In this document: one piece after another, positions 45,511-53,953 of the stretch
Numbering within the stretch: position 1 is the stretch's first letter
Layout of the letters: each line of letters opens with the position of its first letter
Assembly (NCBI RefSeq): GCF_014205215.1
Contig: NZ_JACHNC010000001.1
Coordinates: 935,001-999,000 of the forward strand
Direction: 5' to 3'
DNA: 64,000 nt
Origin: Actinoplanes lobatus
GTDB taxonomy: Bacteria; Actinomycetota; Actinomycetes; Mycobacteriales; Micromonosporaceae
Notes under the pieces: model-generated
What the model was told of the DNA's origin: nothing
Seen by the model: the letters and a program-made list of their open reading frames with translations, nothing else
Databases searched by the model: none
Translations under genes and position numbers: made by a program

Positions 45511-45875
45511 AAGGTCCAGCGTGAGTTGAGCACGTAGTTGACCACCGGGATGAGGAACAGGGCGACGGCCTGGACCACCGGATAGGGGCCGCCCAACAGC
45601 TCCGCGCCGGTCCACAGGACCGCGGTGTTCAGGGCGAGGGCGGCTGCCGTGACCGCGAGGAACCGCGGCGCGGTGCTCGTGTGCGCGGTGCCGGACCGGA
45701 AGACCCAGGTCCGTTGCAGCAGGTAGGACACGGCGACGCTGGCCGCGAACCCGGCCGTGGAGGCGGGCACCGCGGGCAGCCCGAGACCGATTCCGGCCAG
45801 GCCCACCGTGAAATGGGTGAGGGCGCTCAGCCCACCGCTCACGCCGTAGCGGAACAGCCGGTCAACGTTCGGCAC
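45504..45875 (-). CDS. GtrA-like four-helix membrane protein
   Basis: 123 residues. GtrA/DPMS family: LFRYGVSGGLSALTHFTVGLAGI, four transmembrane helices, and the conserved end VNYVLNSRWTF. Members are thought to flip or bind polyprenyl-linked sugars. GTG start lies 14 bases inside the end of the GtrB-type gene upstream, so the two are coupled; together they look like a polyprenyl-phosphate sugar module. Confidence 0.9.
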   Translation of the reverse strand: MPNVDRLFRYGVSGGLSALTHFTVGLAGIGLGLPAVPASTAGFAASVAVSYLLQRTWVFRSGTAHTSTAPRFLAVTAAALALNTAVLWTGAELLGGPYPVVQAVALFLIPVVNYVLNSRWTFA

Positions 45876-46830
45876 GCTGCTCGACCACCAGGCGTTCGGC
45901 GATCTCCGGCGCCCCGGTGCGCTCCTGGACCAGGTAGCGGGGCCGGGCGCGGACCTCGTCGTGGATGCGGGCCAGGTACTCGCCGATCACGCCGAGGCCG
46001 ATCAGCACGAACGTCCCGGTCACCAGCAGCAGCAGGATGACCGTGGTGAAACCGGCGACCGAGCCGCCGCTGATCCACCGGACCAGCGTCTGTACGCCGA
46101 GAACCGCGGCGAACACCGCGAACGCCAGCCCGGCCAGCGTGACCATGTGCAGCGGGGCCGAGGTGAACGAGGTCAGCCCGTTGACGGCGAGCCGGAACAG
46201 CCCGCGCAGGGTCCACCGGGACGCCCCGCCCTCCCGGTGGTCGATGTCCACCTCGACGGTGGCCCGGGTGAAGCCGATCCAGCTGCTGGTGCCGCGGAAG
46301 AAGGTGGAGTGCTCGGGCATCCGCCGCAGCGCCTCCACGGCCGGGCGGCCGAGCAGCCGGAAGTCGGTGGCGTCGACCAGGTCGACCTGGGTGAGCCGGG
46401 TGAAGGCGCGGTTGAAGAGCCGTGACCCGAGCCGGTTGCCGAGGCCCTGTCCGGCCCGGTTGCGTTTCACCGCCTCGACCACGTGCGCGCCGTCCTGCCA
46501 GCGGCGGACCATGGCCGGGATGGCCGACGGCGGATGCTGGAGGTCGGAGTCGATCACCACGACCGCGTCGCCGGCGGCGTGTTCGAGGCCGGCCAGCAGC
46601 GCCGCCTCCTTACCGAAGTTGCGGGACAGCCGCAGCCCGCGGACCCGTGGGTCGACCAGCGCACAGTGGGCGATCCGGGACCACGAGTCGTCGGACGAGC
46701 CGTCGTCGATCAGGACCAGCTCGTAGTCGAGGGCGGCGTCGCCGAGCACCTCGGCGAGCCGGGCCACGAACCGGTCGACGCCCGCGCCCTCGTTGTAGAT
46801 CGGCGCGATCACCGACACCAGCGGGCTCAT
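45862..46830 (-). CDS. GtrB/DPM1-type GT2 glycosyltransferase with two membrane helices
   Basis: 322 residues. GT-A domain: VSVIAPIYNEGAGVDRFV, VLIDDGSSDDSW, and the DxD-type VVIDSDLQHPPSAIPAMVRRW; RDFRLL-type ATDFRLLGRPAVEAL. Two C-terminal transmembrane helices (LHMVTLAGLAFAVFAAVLGV and TTVILLLLVTGTFVLIGLGVIGEYLARI), the hallmark of polyprenyl-phosphate glycosyltransferases such as GtrB. Expected to make undecaprenyl-phosphate-glucose or a similar donor. The ATG at 46830 is inside the repeat mini-ORF. Confidence 0.92.
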   Translation of the reverse strand: MSPLVSVIAPIYNEGAGVDRFVARLAEVLGDAALDYELVLIDDGSSDDSWSRIAHCALVDPRVRGLRLSRNFGKEAALLAGLEHAAGDAVVVIDSDLQHPPSAIPAMVRRWQDGAHVVEAVKRNRAGQGLGNRLGSRLFNRAFTRLTQVDLVDATDFRLLGRPAVEALRRMPEHSTFFRGTSSWIGFTRATVEVDIDHREGGASRWTLRGLFRLAVNGLTSFTSAPLHMVTLAGLAFAVFAAVLGVQTLVRWISGGSVAGFTTVILLLLVTGTFVLIGLGVIGEYLARIHDEVRARPRYLVQERTGAPEIAERLVVEQRAER

Positions 46831-46907
46831 CGCGCCACCTCCGCTGCGCTCCGGCGTCGCGATGAGTTGATGACTGCGCTGAATGATTCGCTCGCAAGCT
46901 CGCTCAT
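46827..46907 (-). repeat. 81-bp mini-ORF repeat, copy 2 (26-residue peptide, ATGA-coupled on both sides)
   Basis: Same element as 20898-20978, on the opposite strand and 77/81 identical. Its ATG overlaps the TGA of the polytopic membrane protein gene, and its TGA overlaps the ATG of the GtrB-type gene. Peptide starts MSELASES and ends RRRSAAEVAR; the four base differences change four residues or fewer and none breaks the frame. See copy 1. Confidence 0.9.
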
Positions 46908-48472
46908 TGGGCCCGCTCGCAGAACGGGACGCCGGCCAGGGTGCGGGCCGCCACGTCGAGCGAGTCCCGGTAGCGCCGCTGCAGGAACGGTTTGCCCTGG
47001 TTGGCGACGATCGCCTCGTCGAGCAGCGCGCAGCGCCGGGCGTCACCGGCCCGGCTCCGTTCGAACGAGCCCATCGCCGCGGCGATCCGGTTGTCGAGCT
47101 GCGCGGCACGCTGGACCGCGACGGTGTCGGCGTACGCCCGGTTGGCGGTGGCCGAGACCGCGCCCAGCAGCACCAGGGCGGCCAGCGCGCCGACGGTCAC
47201 CCGCCGCCCGGCGAGCAGCACCAGCGCCACCACCAGGAGCATCCCGCCGGGGACGGTCAGCGCCGAGTCCCGCCAGCCCTGCTCCCACAGTTCCCGGCCG
47301 CTCATCGCGCTGCGCACCGCGACGCTCAGCGTGGCCAGCAGCGCGCCGCAGGCCAGGACCACCACGCCGAGCGCGGCGAGACCCAGGAGCGGGCGCGCGG
47401 CCGGAACGCCTGTTTTCGGCAGGAGCATGAGGGTACGCGCGGCGAGCGCCCCCAGGAGCAGCAGCGCCACCACCGGCACCACCCCGCGCAGCCAGTCCCC
47501 GGGCGTCTCGGCGGTGGCCGCCCGCCATTGCAGCGGCGGAAGCCAGGCCACCATCCGGACCGGCAGCAGCAGCACCGACCGCCCGTCCACGATCAGGTCC
47601 GACCCCTGGTAGCAGCCGCCCTGGGCGCAGAACCCGCGGATGATCCAGCGGACCGTCGCGAAGGCCGGCAGGAACCCGGCCCACAGCAGGCCGGCGAACC
47701 GCACCCCGGCCGAGGTGAGCAGTTCCCGCCCGGTCTGCCCGAGCACGAACCGGCCGCGGATCAGCACGGCGGCCGTGGCCAGCGGCACGGCGAAGTAGGC
47801 GGGCTCGTTGAACACCGCGAGGGCGGCCCCGGCGGTCACCGCGAGGACACCGCCCCACCAGCGCAGCCGGTCCAGCCGGCAGGCCGTCGCGGCGACCGTG
47901 AGGACGAGCGCCGCGGTGGTCAGGTAGAGGCCGCCGAAGAGGATCGTGGTGCTGTCCTGGCCGGCCGCCACGAACCCGGCGGCGACGGCGTACGGCAGCA
48001 GCAGCGCCACCCGCGAGGGGGCGCCGCCGAACAGCCGCCCCCGGGTCAGCACGCTCTCCGCGAACAGCACCAGGGCCAGGGCCAGCAGAATCGCCGCACC
48101 GATGGAGACGGCCCGCAGCGTCATCGTGACCGGCAGGCCGAGCTGCTGCGTGCCGGTGAAGGCGAGCAGGTCGAGCGACTTCTCCAGCATCCGCCCGAGC
48201 GGCCGGAAGTTGCCGAGCCGCAGGTAGGCGTCCCCGCTCGCGATGGTGTGCGACACGATCGCGCCCGGGTCGTCGCGGAACATACCGCCGTGCCAGTAGA
48301 CGTTGAACCGGTGGTCCCGGGACGGCGCGACCGCCAGCAGCGGGGCCAGCACCACGATCGGCGCGAGCACGCAGCGCCGGGCCACGTGTCCCCAGAGGCG
48401 GGGTGGTTGCGGCGGAGGGACCGGCGACGCCACGGCGGAAAGCGCCGGAATCACGGTGGTTTGGGCCGTCAT
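46904..48472 (-). CDS. Polytopic membrane protein of the polysaccharide island
   Basis: 522 residues with about ten predicted transmembrane helices (for example CVLAPIVVLAPLLAVA, LRAVSIGAAILLALALVLF, GGVLAVTAGAALAVF, VVPVVALLLLGALAARTL, GMLLVVALVLLAGRRV). A soluble loop RDHRFNVYWHGGMFRDDPG after the first helix and a Cys-containing loop FCAQGGCYQGSD recall GT-C-type transferases or polymerases, but no diagnostic Asp motif can be assigned. The C-terminal about 75 residues are soluble. ATG 48472 shares ATGA with the gene upstream. Confidence 0.78.
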   Translation of the reverse strand: MTAQTTVIPALSAVASPVPPPQPPRLWGHVARRCVLAPIVVLAPLLAVAPSRDHRFNVYWHGGMFRDDPGAIVSHTIASGDAYLRLGNFRPLGRMLEKSLDLLAFTGTQQLGLPVTMTLRAVSIGAAILLALALVLFAESVLTRGRLFGGAPSRVALLLPYAVAAGFVAAGQDSTTILFGGLYLTTAALVLTVAATACRLDRLRWWGGVLAVTAGAALAVFNEPAYFAVPLATAAVLIRGRFVLGQTGRELLTSAGVRFAGLLWAGFLPAFATVRWIIRGFCAQGGCYQGSDLIVDGRSVLLLPVRMVAWLPPLQWRAATAETPGDWLRGVVPVVALLLLGALAARTLMLLPKTGVPAARPLLGLAALGVVVLACGALLATLSVAVRSAMSGRELWEQGWRDSALTVPGGMLLVVALVLLAGRRVTVGALAALVLLGAVSATANRAYADTVAVQRAAQLDNRIAAAMGSFERSRAGDARRCALLDEAIVANQGKPFLQRRYRDSLDVAARTLAGVPFCERAQ

Positions 48473-49125
48473 GTCTGCTGCAACGAGCCCGGCGCCGACA
48501 GGGTTGTGTCGTCCAGCAGGTCGGTCAGCGCCGGGGGCCGTTCCGGGTCGACGAAGACCACGTGGGTGGCGGAGTGCTCGGCGTACAGGCGGGACAGGCG
48601 GCCGGCGAGCACCTCGTCCCAGGCCCGGTCCGGCCGGTGCCGCTCCCAGGTCCACCGGTCCGGCAGGTACTCCAGGATCAGGCCGGACTTGCGCAGCAGC
48701 GAGAACTCCGGGTTGTCGGTGAGCACCACGGCCCGGTGGTCGGGTTCGACGGTCAGCCGCCGCCGCAGGGTCTGGACGAACTCCCCCAGCGCCGGCAGGT
48801 CCAGGCCCATCGCCACGTACAGGCGGGCCGGCAGGGGGCGTTTGGTGGTGCGGGTGCGGCGCGCCGGCGCGTCCGGGCGACGGCGCATCCGGCCGACCAG
48901 CCGCCGGATCAGCCGCGGCGGGCCCTGCAACGGCTCCCGCGCGAAGGAGACCAGGGTGCGGCCCAGCCGGTAGGAGCCGCTGCCGCGCAGCCGCCGGGCC
49001 TGCTCGCGTTCGGAGTCGCGTTCCCCGGCCAGGCCGGCGCAGCGGGTCCGCCAGGCGTCCCGCTCCTGTTCGACGGTACGCAGCCGGACCACGAGCGCCT
49101 GCATCTCCTCGCCGCTGTCGGTCAC
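48469..49125 (-). CDS. Coiled-coil glycan-cluster protein of unknown function
   Basis: 218 residues from a GTG that overlaps the upstream stop (GTGA). Residues about 4-45 are heptad-like and charged (GEEMQALVVRLRTVEQERDAWR), followed by GSGSYRLGRTLVSFAREPL, a motif often found behind coiled coils in glycosyltransferase-cluster proteins, and a strongly basic patch (RRLVGRMRRRPDAPARRTRTTKR in part). The C-terminal 115 residues (LYVAMGLDLPALGEFVQTL, VVLTDNPEFSLLRKSGLILE, VVFVDPERP) resemble the start of a GT-B fold but lack a donor-binding half. No confident family. Confidence 0.7.
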   Translation of the reverse strand: MTDSGEEMQALVVRLRTVEQERDAWRTRCAGLAGERDSEREQARRLRGSGSYRLGRTLVSFAREPLQGPPRLIRRLVGRMRRRPDAPARRTRTTKRPLPARLYVAMGLDLPALGEFVQTLRRRLTVEPDHRAVVLTDNPEFSLLRKSGLILEYLPDRWTWERHRPDRAWDEVLAGRLSRLYAEHSATHVVFVDPERPPALTDLLDDTTLSAPGSLQQT

Positions 49126-51305
49126 CGTGCATCCTCCGGTCGGTCGATGAACGCCGCCAGCCATCCGGCGGCGTCGGCGGCGCCGTTGAGCGGGGCCACC
49201 TCGGCGCAGCGACGGCTCAGCGCCTCCCGGACGTCGGGGCGTACCGCCTGGGCCAGCACCCGGTCCAGGTCCGGGCCGTCCGGGTCCTCGATGATCAGCG
49301 CGGCGCCCGCGGCCGCCGCGAACCGGGCCCGGCTCACCTGGTCGTCCAGGGCCGTCTCCCGGTTGGGCAGGAAGACGGCCGGGATGCCGAAGGCGATCAG
49401 CTCATGGAACGAGTTGTAACCCGAGGCACTCACCACCAGGTCGAATCCGCGCAGATACCGACTCATCGGGTAGAGCTTCACGAGTTGCGCCCCCTCCACC
49501 GGGGGCATCGGCTCGGTGGCGATCGCCGACTCGGCCAGCACCAGCTGGAAACCGGCGTCGCGCAGGTGCCGGGCGATCCGGGCGACCGGCGACGCGATGT
49601 CGTTGATGTTGCCGGCGCCGAGCTGGAGCAGGGCGGCCGGCCGGTCCGGTTCGATGCCGAGGGCCTGCCGGGCGTCCGCCGGCTCGGCCAGCTCGTCCGG
49701 GTCGAGGTAGGTGATCGGGCCGACCAGCCGTACCCCGGCCCGGTCCTCGACGGTCGGGCCCTCGTCGGCGGCGGCCGCGAACTCGCCCGGCTCCAGGACG
49801 TGGTCGAAGGCGTCCCGCCGCTCGATCCACTCGGCGCCGGTGTCACGCCGCCACATCGGGCGGCGCACCCACACCCAGGTGATCCCGCGATGGGCCCGGG
49901 CCGCCGCGACGATGCCGTCGTGCGGCACGCTGTCCACGGCCACGACGGCCGGGCGGTGCAGCTCGATCAGGTACTCGAGGCGGCTGCGCAGCAGTTCGGC
50001 CCAGCCGCTGCGGGGCAGGTTGAGCACCGAACGGGACGGGATGTACTCGGTGAGGAACCCCTCCTTGTGGGCCACCAGGGCGCCGTGCGACTGGGTGGCG
50101 ACCACCACCGGGGTGTCGCCGGGCAGCCGCCGGCCGATCGCCATCAGCCGGGACAGGTGGCCGAGGCCGACCCCGTTGTCGCTGACCAGCAGCACCGCAC
50201 CGGGTGGCGGGGGCGGCGGCGGGTCCAGCGCCGGGGGTGGCGGGGCGCCCGGGCGTACGCCGCGGTCGGCCAGCCGGACCAGGTGCGACGGGTAGCCGAA
50301 CCGGGTCTCGACGAACTCGCGGGCCCGCAGCGCCACGGCACGGTAGCGGCCGGGGTCGGCGTACAGGGAGCGGACCAGCGGGACCACGCCCTCGGGGGTG
50401 GTGTAGAGCGCCGCGTCGCCGAACAGTGGCCGGAAGTGCTCACCGATGACCACCGGTACGCCGGCCGCCATCGCCTCCATGATGGTCCGCCCGAACGCCT
50501 CGATCAGGTCGGGGTCGTGGAAGTAGACGAAGAAGTCGATCCCGCGCAGGAACTCGGCCGGCTCCTGGGTGCCGAACTCGATGATCTCCCAGTTCGCCGG
50601 GGTGCGGCCGAGCTTCTCCACGGCCAGTTCGCCGCCGCCGAGGATGCGGACCCGCATGCCGGGTGTGTCCGGGTAGGCCTGGAGCAGCTCCGGCACGGTC
50701 CGCGGCCACTTCACCGGGTCGGGCCGTCCGTGCCGGCCGATCACCGGGACCGCGCTGACCGGGCCGGGCCGGTCGGTCCACCACTCGGACCCGTCGATGA
50801 TCTCGTGCCAGTCGGCGCCGGTGAGGGTCGCGCCCGGGTCGGCCCGGAGCACCTCGGCGCGCACCTGCGGGCTGATCGGCGCCCACTCGATGCCGGCCCC
50901 GAAGTATCCCTGGACCCGCTGCCGGACGGCCGCGAAGGCGTAGTAGCGGGCCGGATCACCGGCGTCGCCGGGCGCCTGGTTGAGCACCATCACGGCGCGC
51001 CCGGCCCGGATCGGCGGCACGCTCCTCAGGTCCTCGGTGAAGATCCGGGGCTGCCGGACCACCAGCAGCCGTGCGGTGACCTCCTCCCCCTCGGCCGCCA
51101 GGTACGCCGACCCATCCTTGATCAGCTCGGTGAGCAGCGGATGGAACGGCCGGTTCTGTTTGAGGTGCGGCGACCTCACGTGCACCAGCACCGTGGTGAG
51201 CCCGGCCCGGGCCTGGGCGCGGATCTCGGCGGCGATGCTCGCCGAGGTGCCACCCGGGTACCGGAAATCCGAGAGGATCGCCACGTCGTGGACGGTCGCG
51301 GTCAT
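49122..51305 (-). CDS. Two-domain glycosyltransferase: GT4-like half fused to a MurG/GT28-like half
   Basis: 727 residues. Residues 1 to about 345: ILSDFRYPGGTSASIAAEIRAQ, then the GT4 donor-site region with FFVYFHDPDLIEAFGRTIMEAMAAGVPVVI (E-x7-E type). Residues about 350-370: a poly-Pro linker (PPPPALDPPPPPPP). Residues about 370-727: a second GT-B unit with LLVSDNGVGLGHLSRLMAIGRRLP, AALLQLGAGNINDIASPVARIARHL, DLVVSASGYNSFHELIAFGIPAVFLPN, the donor-binding signature of MurG/GtfB-like enzymes. Two different glycosyl transfers by one protein are implied. Divergent from the large GT2 gene at 51389. Confidence 0.85.
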   Translation of the reverse strand: MTATVHDVAILSDFRYPGGTSASIAAEIRAQARAGLTTVLVHVRSPHLKQNRPFHPLLTELIKDGSAYLAAEGEEVTARLLVVRQPRIFTEDLRSVPPIRAGRAVMVLNQAPGDAGDPARYYAFAAVRQRVQGYFGAGIEWAPISPQVRAEVLRADPGATLTGADWHEIIDGSEWWTDRPGPVSAVPVIGRHGRPDPVKWPRTVPELLQAYPDTPGMRVRILGGGELAVEKLGRTPANWEIIEFGTQEPAEFLRGIDFFVYFHDPDLIEAFGRTIMEAMAAGVPVVIGEHFRPLFGDAALYTTPEGVVPLVRSLYADPGRYRAVALRAREFVETRFGYPSHLVRLADRGVRPGAPPPPALDPPPPPPPGAVLLVSDNGVGLGHLSRLMAIGRRLPGDTPVVVATQSHGALVAHKEGFLTEYIPSRSVLNLPRSGWAELLRSRLEYLIELHRPAVVAVDSVPHDGIVAAARAHRGITWVWVRRPMWRRDTGAEWIERRDAFDHVLEPGEFAAAADEGPTVEDRAGVRLVGPITYLDPDELAEPADARQALGIEPDRPAALLQLGAGNINDIASPVARIARHLRDAGFQLVLAESAIATEPMPPVEGAQLVKLYPMSRYLRGFDLVVSASGYNSFHELIAFGIPAVFLPNRETALDDQVSRARFAAAAGAALIIEDPDGPDLDRVLAQAVRPDVREALSRRCAEVAPLNGAADAAGWLAAFIDRPEDAR

Positions 51306-51388
51306 GGTCGGATCAACGAACCGTCCACGCCCGGCGTCACGCTCCCCCGCCCCGGCGCGTTGATCCTGCCGACAGTTGAGGGGGGTCC

Positions 51389-53776
51389 TTGCGCAGGCAG
51401 CACACGACACCGGACGCGTACGGCAGGGAACTGCTGGAACGCTCTTGGCGGCAACTGACCGCGGTGGCGCCCACCGGGCCGGCCACGGCCGCCCTGCACA
51501 CACGGTCGGCGGCGGCCCGGACACTACTGGCGTACGCCACCGCCCGCCGCTCCGCCGACGAACTGGTCGCCGCCGCGCGGGAGGGGCGGCTGTTCCAGGA
51601 CGCCGACCCGTGGACGCTCGGCGAGCTGGCCCGGGTGGTGGCGTGCCAGGATCTGTACCCCGGCGACCGCTCCGACGGGCTGGCCCTGTTCGACTCGCTG
51701 CTGCGTACCTTCGGGCCGGCCGGGGTGGCGCCCCTGCATCAGGGGCTGCACGCCCAGATCGCGTTCGCGGCCGGCGACCCGGTCCGCGTCGCCAAGCTGC
51801 TCGCCGACTACCCGGACGTGCCCGCGCCGGTCCGTGAGGCGCTGGTCGTCGACCTGGCCACCAAGGACGAGTGGCCGGGCCGGTTCGCCGGGCTGCTGCC
51901 CGCACCGGGGCTGTCGCTGGACGGCGAGGCGGCGGCGACCTCCTTCGACCGGATCCGGTCCGGGACCGTGACCCGCACCGGGTCGGCGCACCGGATCACC
52001 ACGATCGTCACGACGTACCGGCCGGGACCGGAACTGATCACGGCGGTCCGGTCCCTGGTGGCGCAGAGCTGGACCAACCACGAGATCCTGGTCGTCGACG
52101 ACGGGTCCGGGGACGCGTACGGGGCGGTGCTGGCCCGGGCGGCGCAGCTGGACCCGCGGGTGCGGATCATCCGGATGCCCGTCAACGGCGGCACCTACCG
52201 GGCCCGCAACACCGGCCTCGACCGCGCGAGCGGCGAGTTCGTCACCTTCCAGGACTCCGACGACTGGTCCCACCCGCTGCGGCTGGAACGCCAGGTCACC
52301 CCGCTGCTCGCCGCGGACGGACCGGTGGCGACCACCTCGGCGGCCATCCGGGTGACCGAGGACCTGGTGGTGACCCGTCCGGGATTCGCCGAGTTCCGGT
52401 CGTACAACCTGTCGTCGCTGATGATCCGCCGGGAGGCCGCCCTGGAGCGGCTCGGCTACCTCGACCCGGTACGCAAGGGCGCCGACGCCGAGTACGTGGA
52501 ACGCGCCCGTGCCGTCTTCGGCCGCCCCGCCGTACGGCACCTGGACACCGAGCCGCTGGCCCTGATCCGCCTCGGCGCCGGGTCGCTGTCCGGCACCGAC
52601 ATCGGGCCGGGCTGGATGATCCCGGCGCGGCACGCGTACCTCTCCGCCTTCCAGGCCTGGCACACCCGGGTCGCCGCCGGGCAGGAACCGGCGGTCCGGC
52701 CGAGCGCGCCGCAGCACCGGCCGTTCGCCGTGCCCCGCGGTCTGGCCGGGGACGCGGCGGACCGGCGGTCCACCTTCGACGTCATCCTGGCCGGTGACTG
52801 GCGGACCCGCGGCGACCTGGCCTGGCCGGTCGCCGAGCGGGTACGGGCGGCGCTCCGGCCCGGCCGCACGGTCGCCGTCCTGCACCTCGACGAGCTGAGC
52901 GGCGTCGCGGGCCGCCCGGCCCGGATCGATCCCGCCCTGCAACAGATGATCAACGCCGGGGAGGTGGACCAGGTGGTGCTCTCCGACGAGGTGCACGCCC
53001 GGTTGATCCTGGTGCACGGCCCGGCCGGGCTCGGGTTCGCGCCCGGCACCCCGTCCGGGGTCCGCGGCGACCGGGTGGTCATCGAGTCCGACCCGGCGTG
53101 GGCTCCGGCCGCCGCCCACTGCGCCGCGGAGGCCCGTCGGCTGTTCGGCGTCGAGCCGCTGTGGGCGCCCACCGGACCGTCGTCCCGCGCCTGCCTGACC
53201 GCCGGCCCGTTCGGCGCCCGGCTCACCGCCGCCGACGTGCCCGGCACCGTCGACCTGCGCCGCTGGCAGCTGCACCGGCCCGGCCCGCGCGCCGACCGCC
53301 CGGTGATCGGCCGGATCTGCACGGGCGGCCCGGCGGAATGGCAGCGGCTGCGCGGCATCCTGCCCCGGTCCCCGCAGGTCGACGTCCGGATGCTGGACCT
53401 CAACCGCCCGGCCCAGAAGCCGGACCGCGGCTGGCTGGTCTACCGCTCATCCGACCTGGACACCCGCGGATTCCTCCACCAGCTGGACTTCTACCTGCAC
53501 GTGCCGCCGGACGACGACCCGGCCGACCCGGGCTGCCCCGAGGTGCTGATCGCCATGGCGGCCGGCTGCGTGCCGGTCCTGCCGCACCGGTTCAGCCCCG
53601 ACTTCGGCCCGGCGGCCGTCTACGCCACCGCCGAGGACGTCCCGGCCGTGATCACCCGCCTGCACGGCGACCGGGCCGCCCTGCTCGCCCAGAGCGAGCA
53701 GGGCCTGGCCTTCGCCGAGTCCCATCACGCCCACGCCCGCTACGGGGACGCGGTCACCGCCTTCCTCAAGGGGTGA
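51389..53776 (+). CDS. Large GT2 glycosyltransferase with C-terminal GT-B-like region (paralogue 1)
   Basis: 795 residues from a TTG behind GAGGGGGG. Residues about 1-195 are an alpha-helical N-terminal domain (SAAARTLLAYATARRSADELVAAAREGRLF). Residues about 200-430 form the GT-A domain: RITTIVTTYRPGPEL, ILVVDDGSGD, GGTYRARNTGLDRASGEFVTFQDSDDWSHP (DxD-like). The C-terminal about 360 residues resemble a GT4-type unit (VEPLWAPTGPSSRA..., LDFYLHVPPDDDPADPGCPEVLIAMAAGCVPVLP). Closely similar in order and motifs to the protein at 56970-59432. Likely builds the repeating unit of the surface glycan; sugar unknown. Confidence 0.85.
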   Translation: MRRQHTTPDAYGRELLERSWRQLTAVAPTGPATAALHTRSAAARTLLAYATARRSADELVAAAREGRLFQDADPWTLGELARVVACQDLYPGDRSDGLALFDSLLRTFGPAGVAPLHQGLHAQIAFAAGDPVRVAKLLADYPDVPAPVREALVVDLATKDEWPGRFAGLLPAPGLSLDGEAAATSFDRIRSGTVTRTGSAHRITTIVTTYRPGPELITAVRSLVAQSWTNHEILVVDDGSGDAYGAVLARAAQLDPRVRIIRMPVNGGTYRARNTGLDRASGEFVTFQDSDDWSHPLRLERQVTPLLAADGPVATTSAAIRVTEDLVVTRPGFAEFRSYNLSSLMIRREAALERLGYLDPVRKGADAEYVERARAVFGRPAVRHLDTEPLALIRLGAGSLSGTDIGPGWMIPARHAYLSAFQAWHTRVAAGQEPAVRPSAPQHRPFAVPRGLAGDAADRRSTFDVILAGDWRTRGDLAWPVAERVRAALRPGRTVAVLHLDELSGVAGRPARIDPALQQMINAGEVDQVVLSDEVHARLILVHGPAGLGFAPGTPSGVRGDRVVIESDPAWAPAAAHCAAEARRLFGVEPLWAPTGPSSRACLTAGPFGARLTAADVPGTVDLRRWQLHRPGPRADRPVIGRICTGGPAEWQRLRGILPRSPQVDVRMLDLNRPAQKPDRGWLVYRSSDLDTRGFLHQLDFYLHVPPDDDPADPGCPEVLIAMAAGCVPVLPHRFSPDFGPAAVYATAEDVPAVITRLHGDRAALLAQSEQGLAFAESHHAHARYGDAVTAFLKG

Positions 53777-53887
53777 CGGGCCGTCCACCGCAACCGGGTG
53801 GTGACGGGAAGGCACCCGACGTAACGATCGAGCCCGCGCGGCGGCCGCCGATGAGAAGGGGGCAGGGCCGGAACCCCCTCCCGGCCC

Positions 53888-53946
53888 GCGCGGTGCCCCC
53901 GCACCGCGCGCGTGCCCCCGTCCGTCACCCCACGGGCGGGGGCACG
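53888..53946. terminator. Two consecutive hairpins between convergent genes
   Basis: First stem GCGCGGTGC (53888-53896) / GCACCGCGC (53901-53909). Second stem CGTGCCCCCGTCCGT (53911-53925) / ACGGGCGGGGGCACG (53932-53946), 14 of 15 pairs, loop of 6. Placed between the ends of the GT2 gene and the acyltransferase gene; the second ends 8 bases before the acyltransferase stop. Strong two-way terminator candidate. Confidence 0.8.
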
Positions 53947-53953
53947 CCCCGTC

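Noticed and set aside
46883..48973. 696-residue plus-strand open frame
   Set aside because: Arg/Gln/His-rich translation antisense to the polytopic membrane protein and its neighbour; a shadow of GC-rich codon usage.
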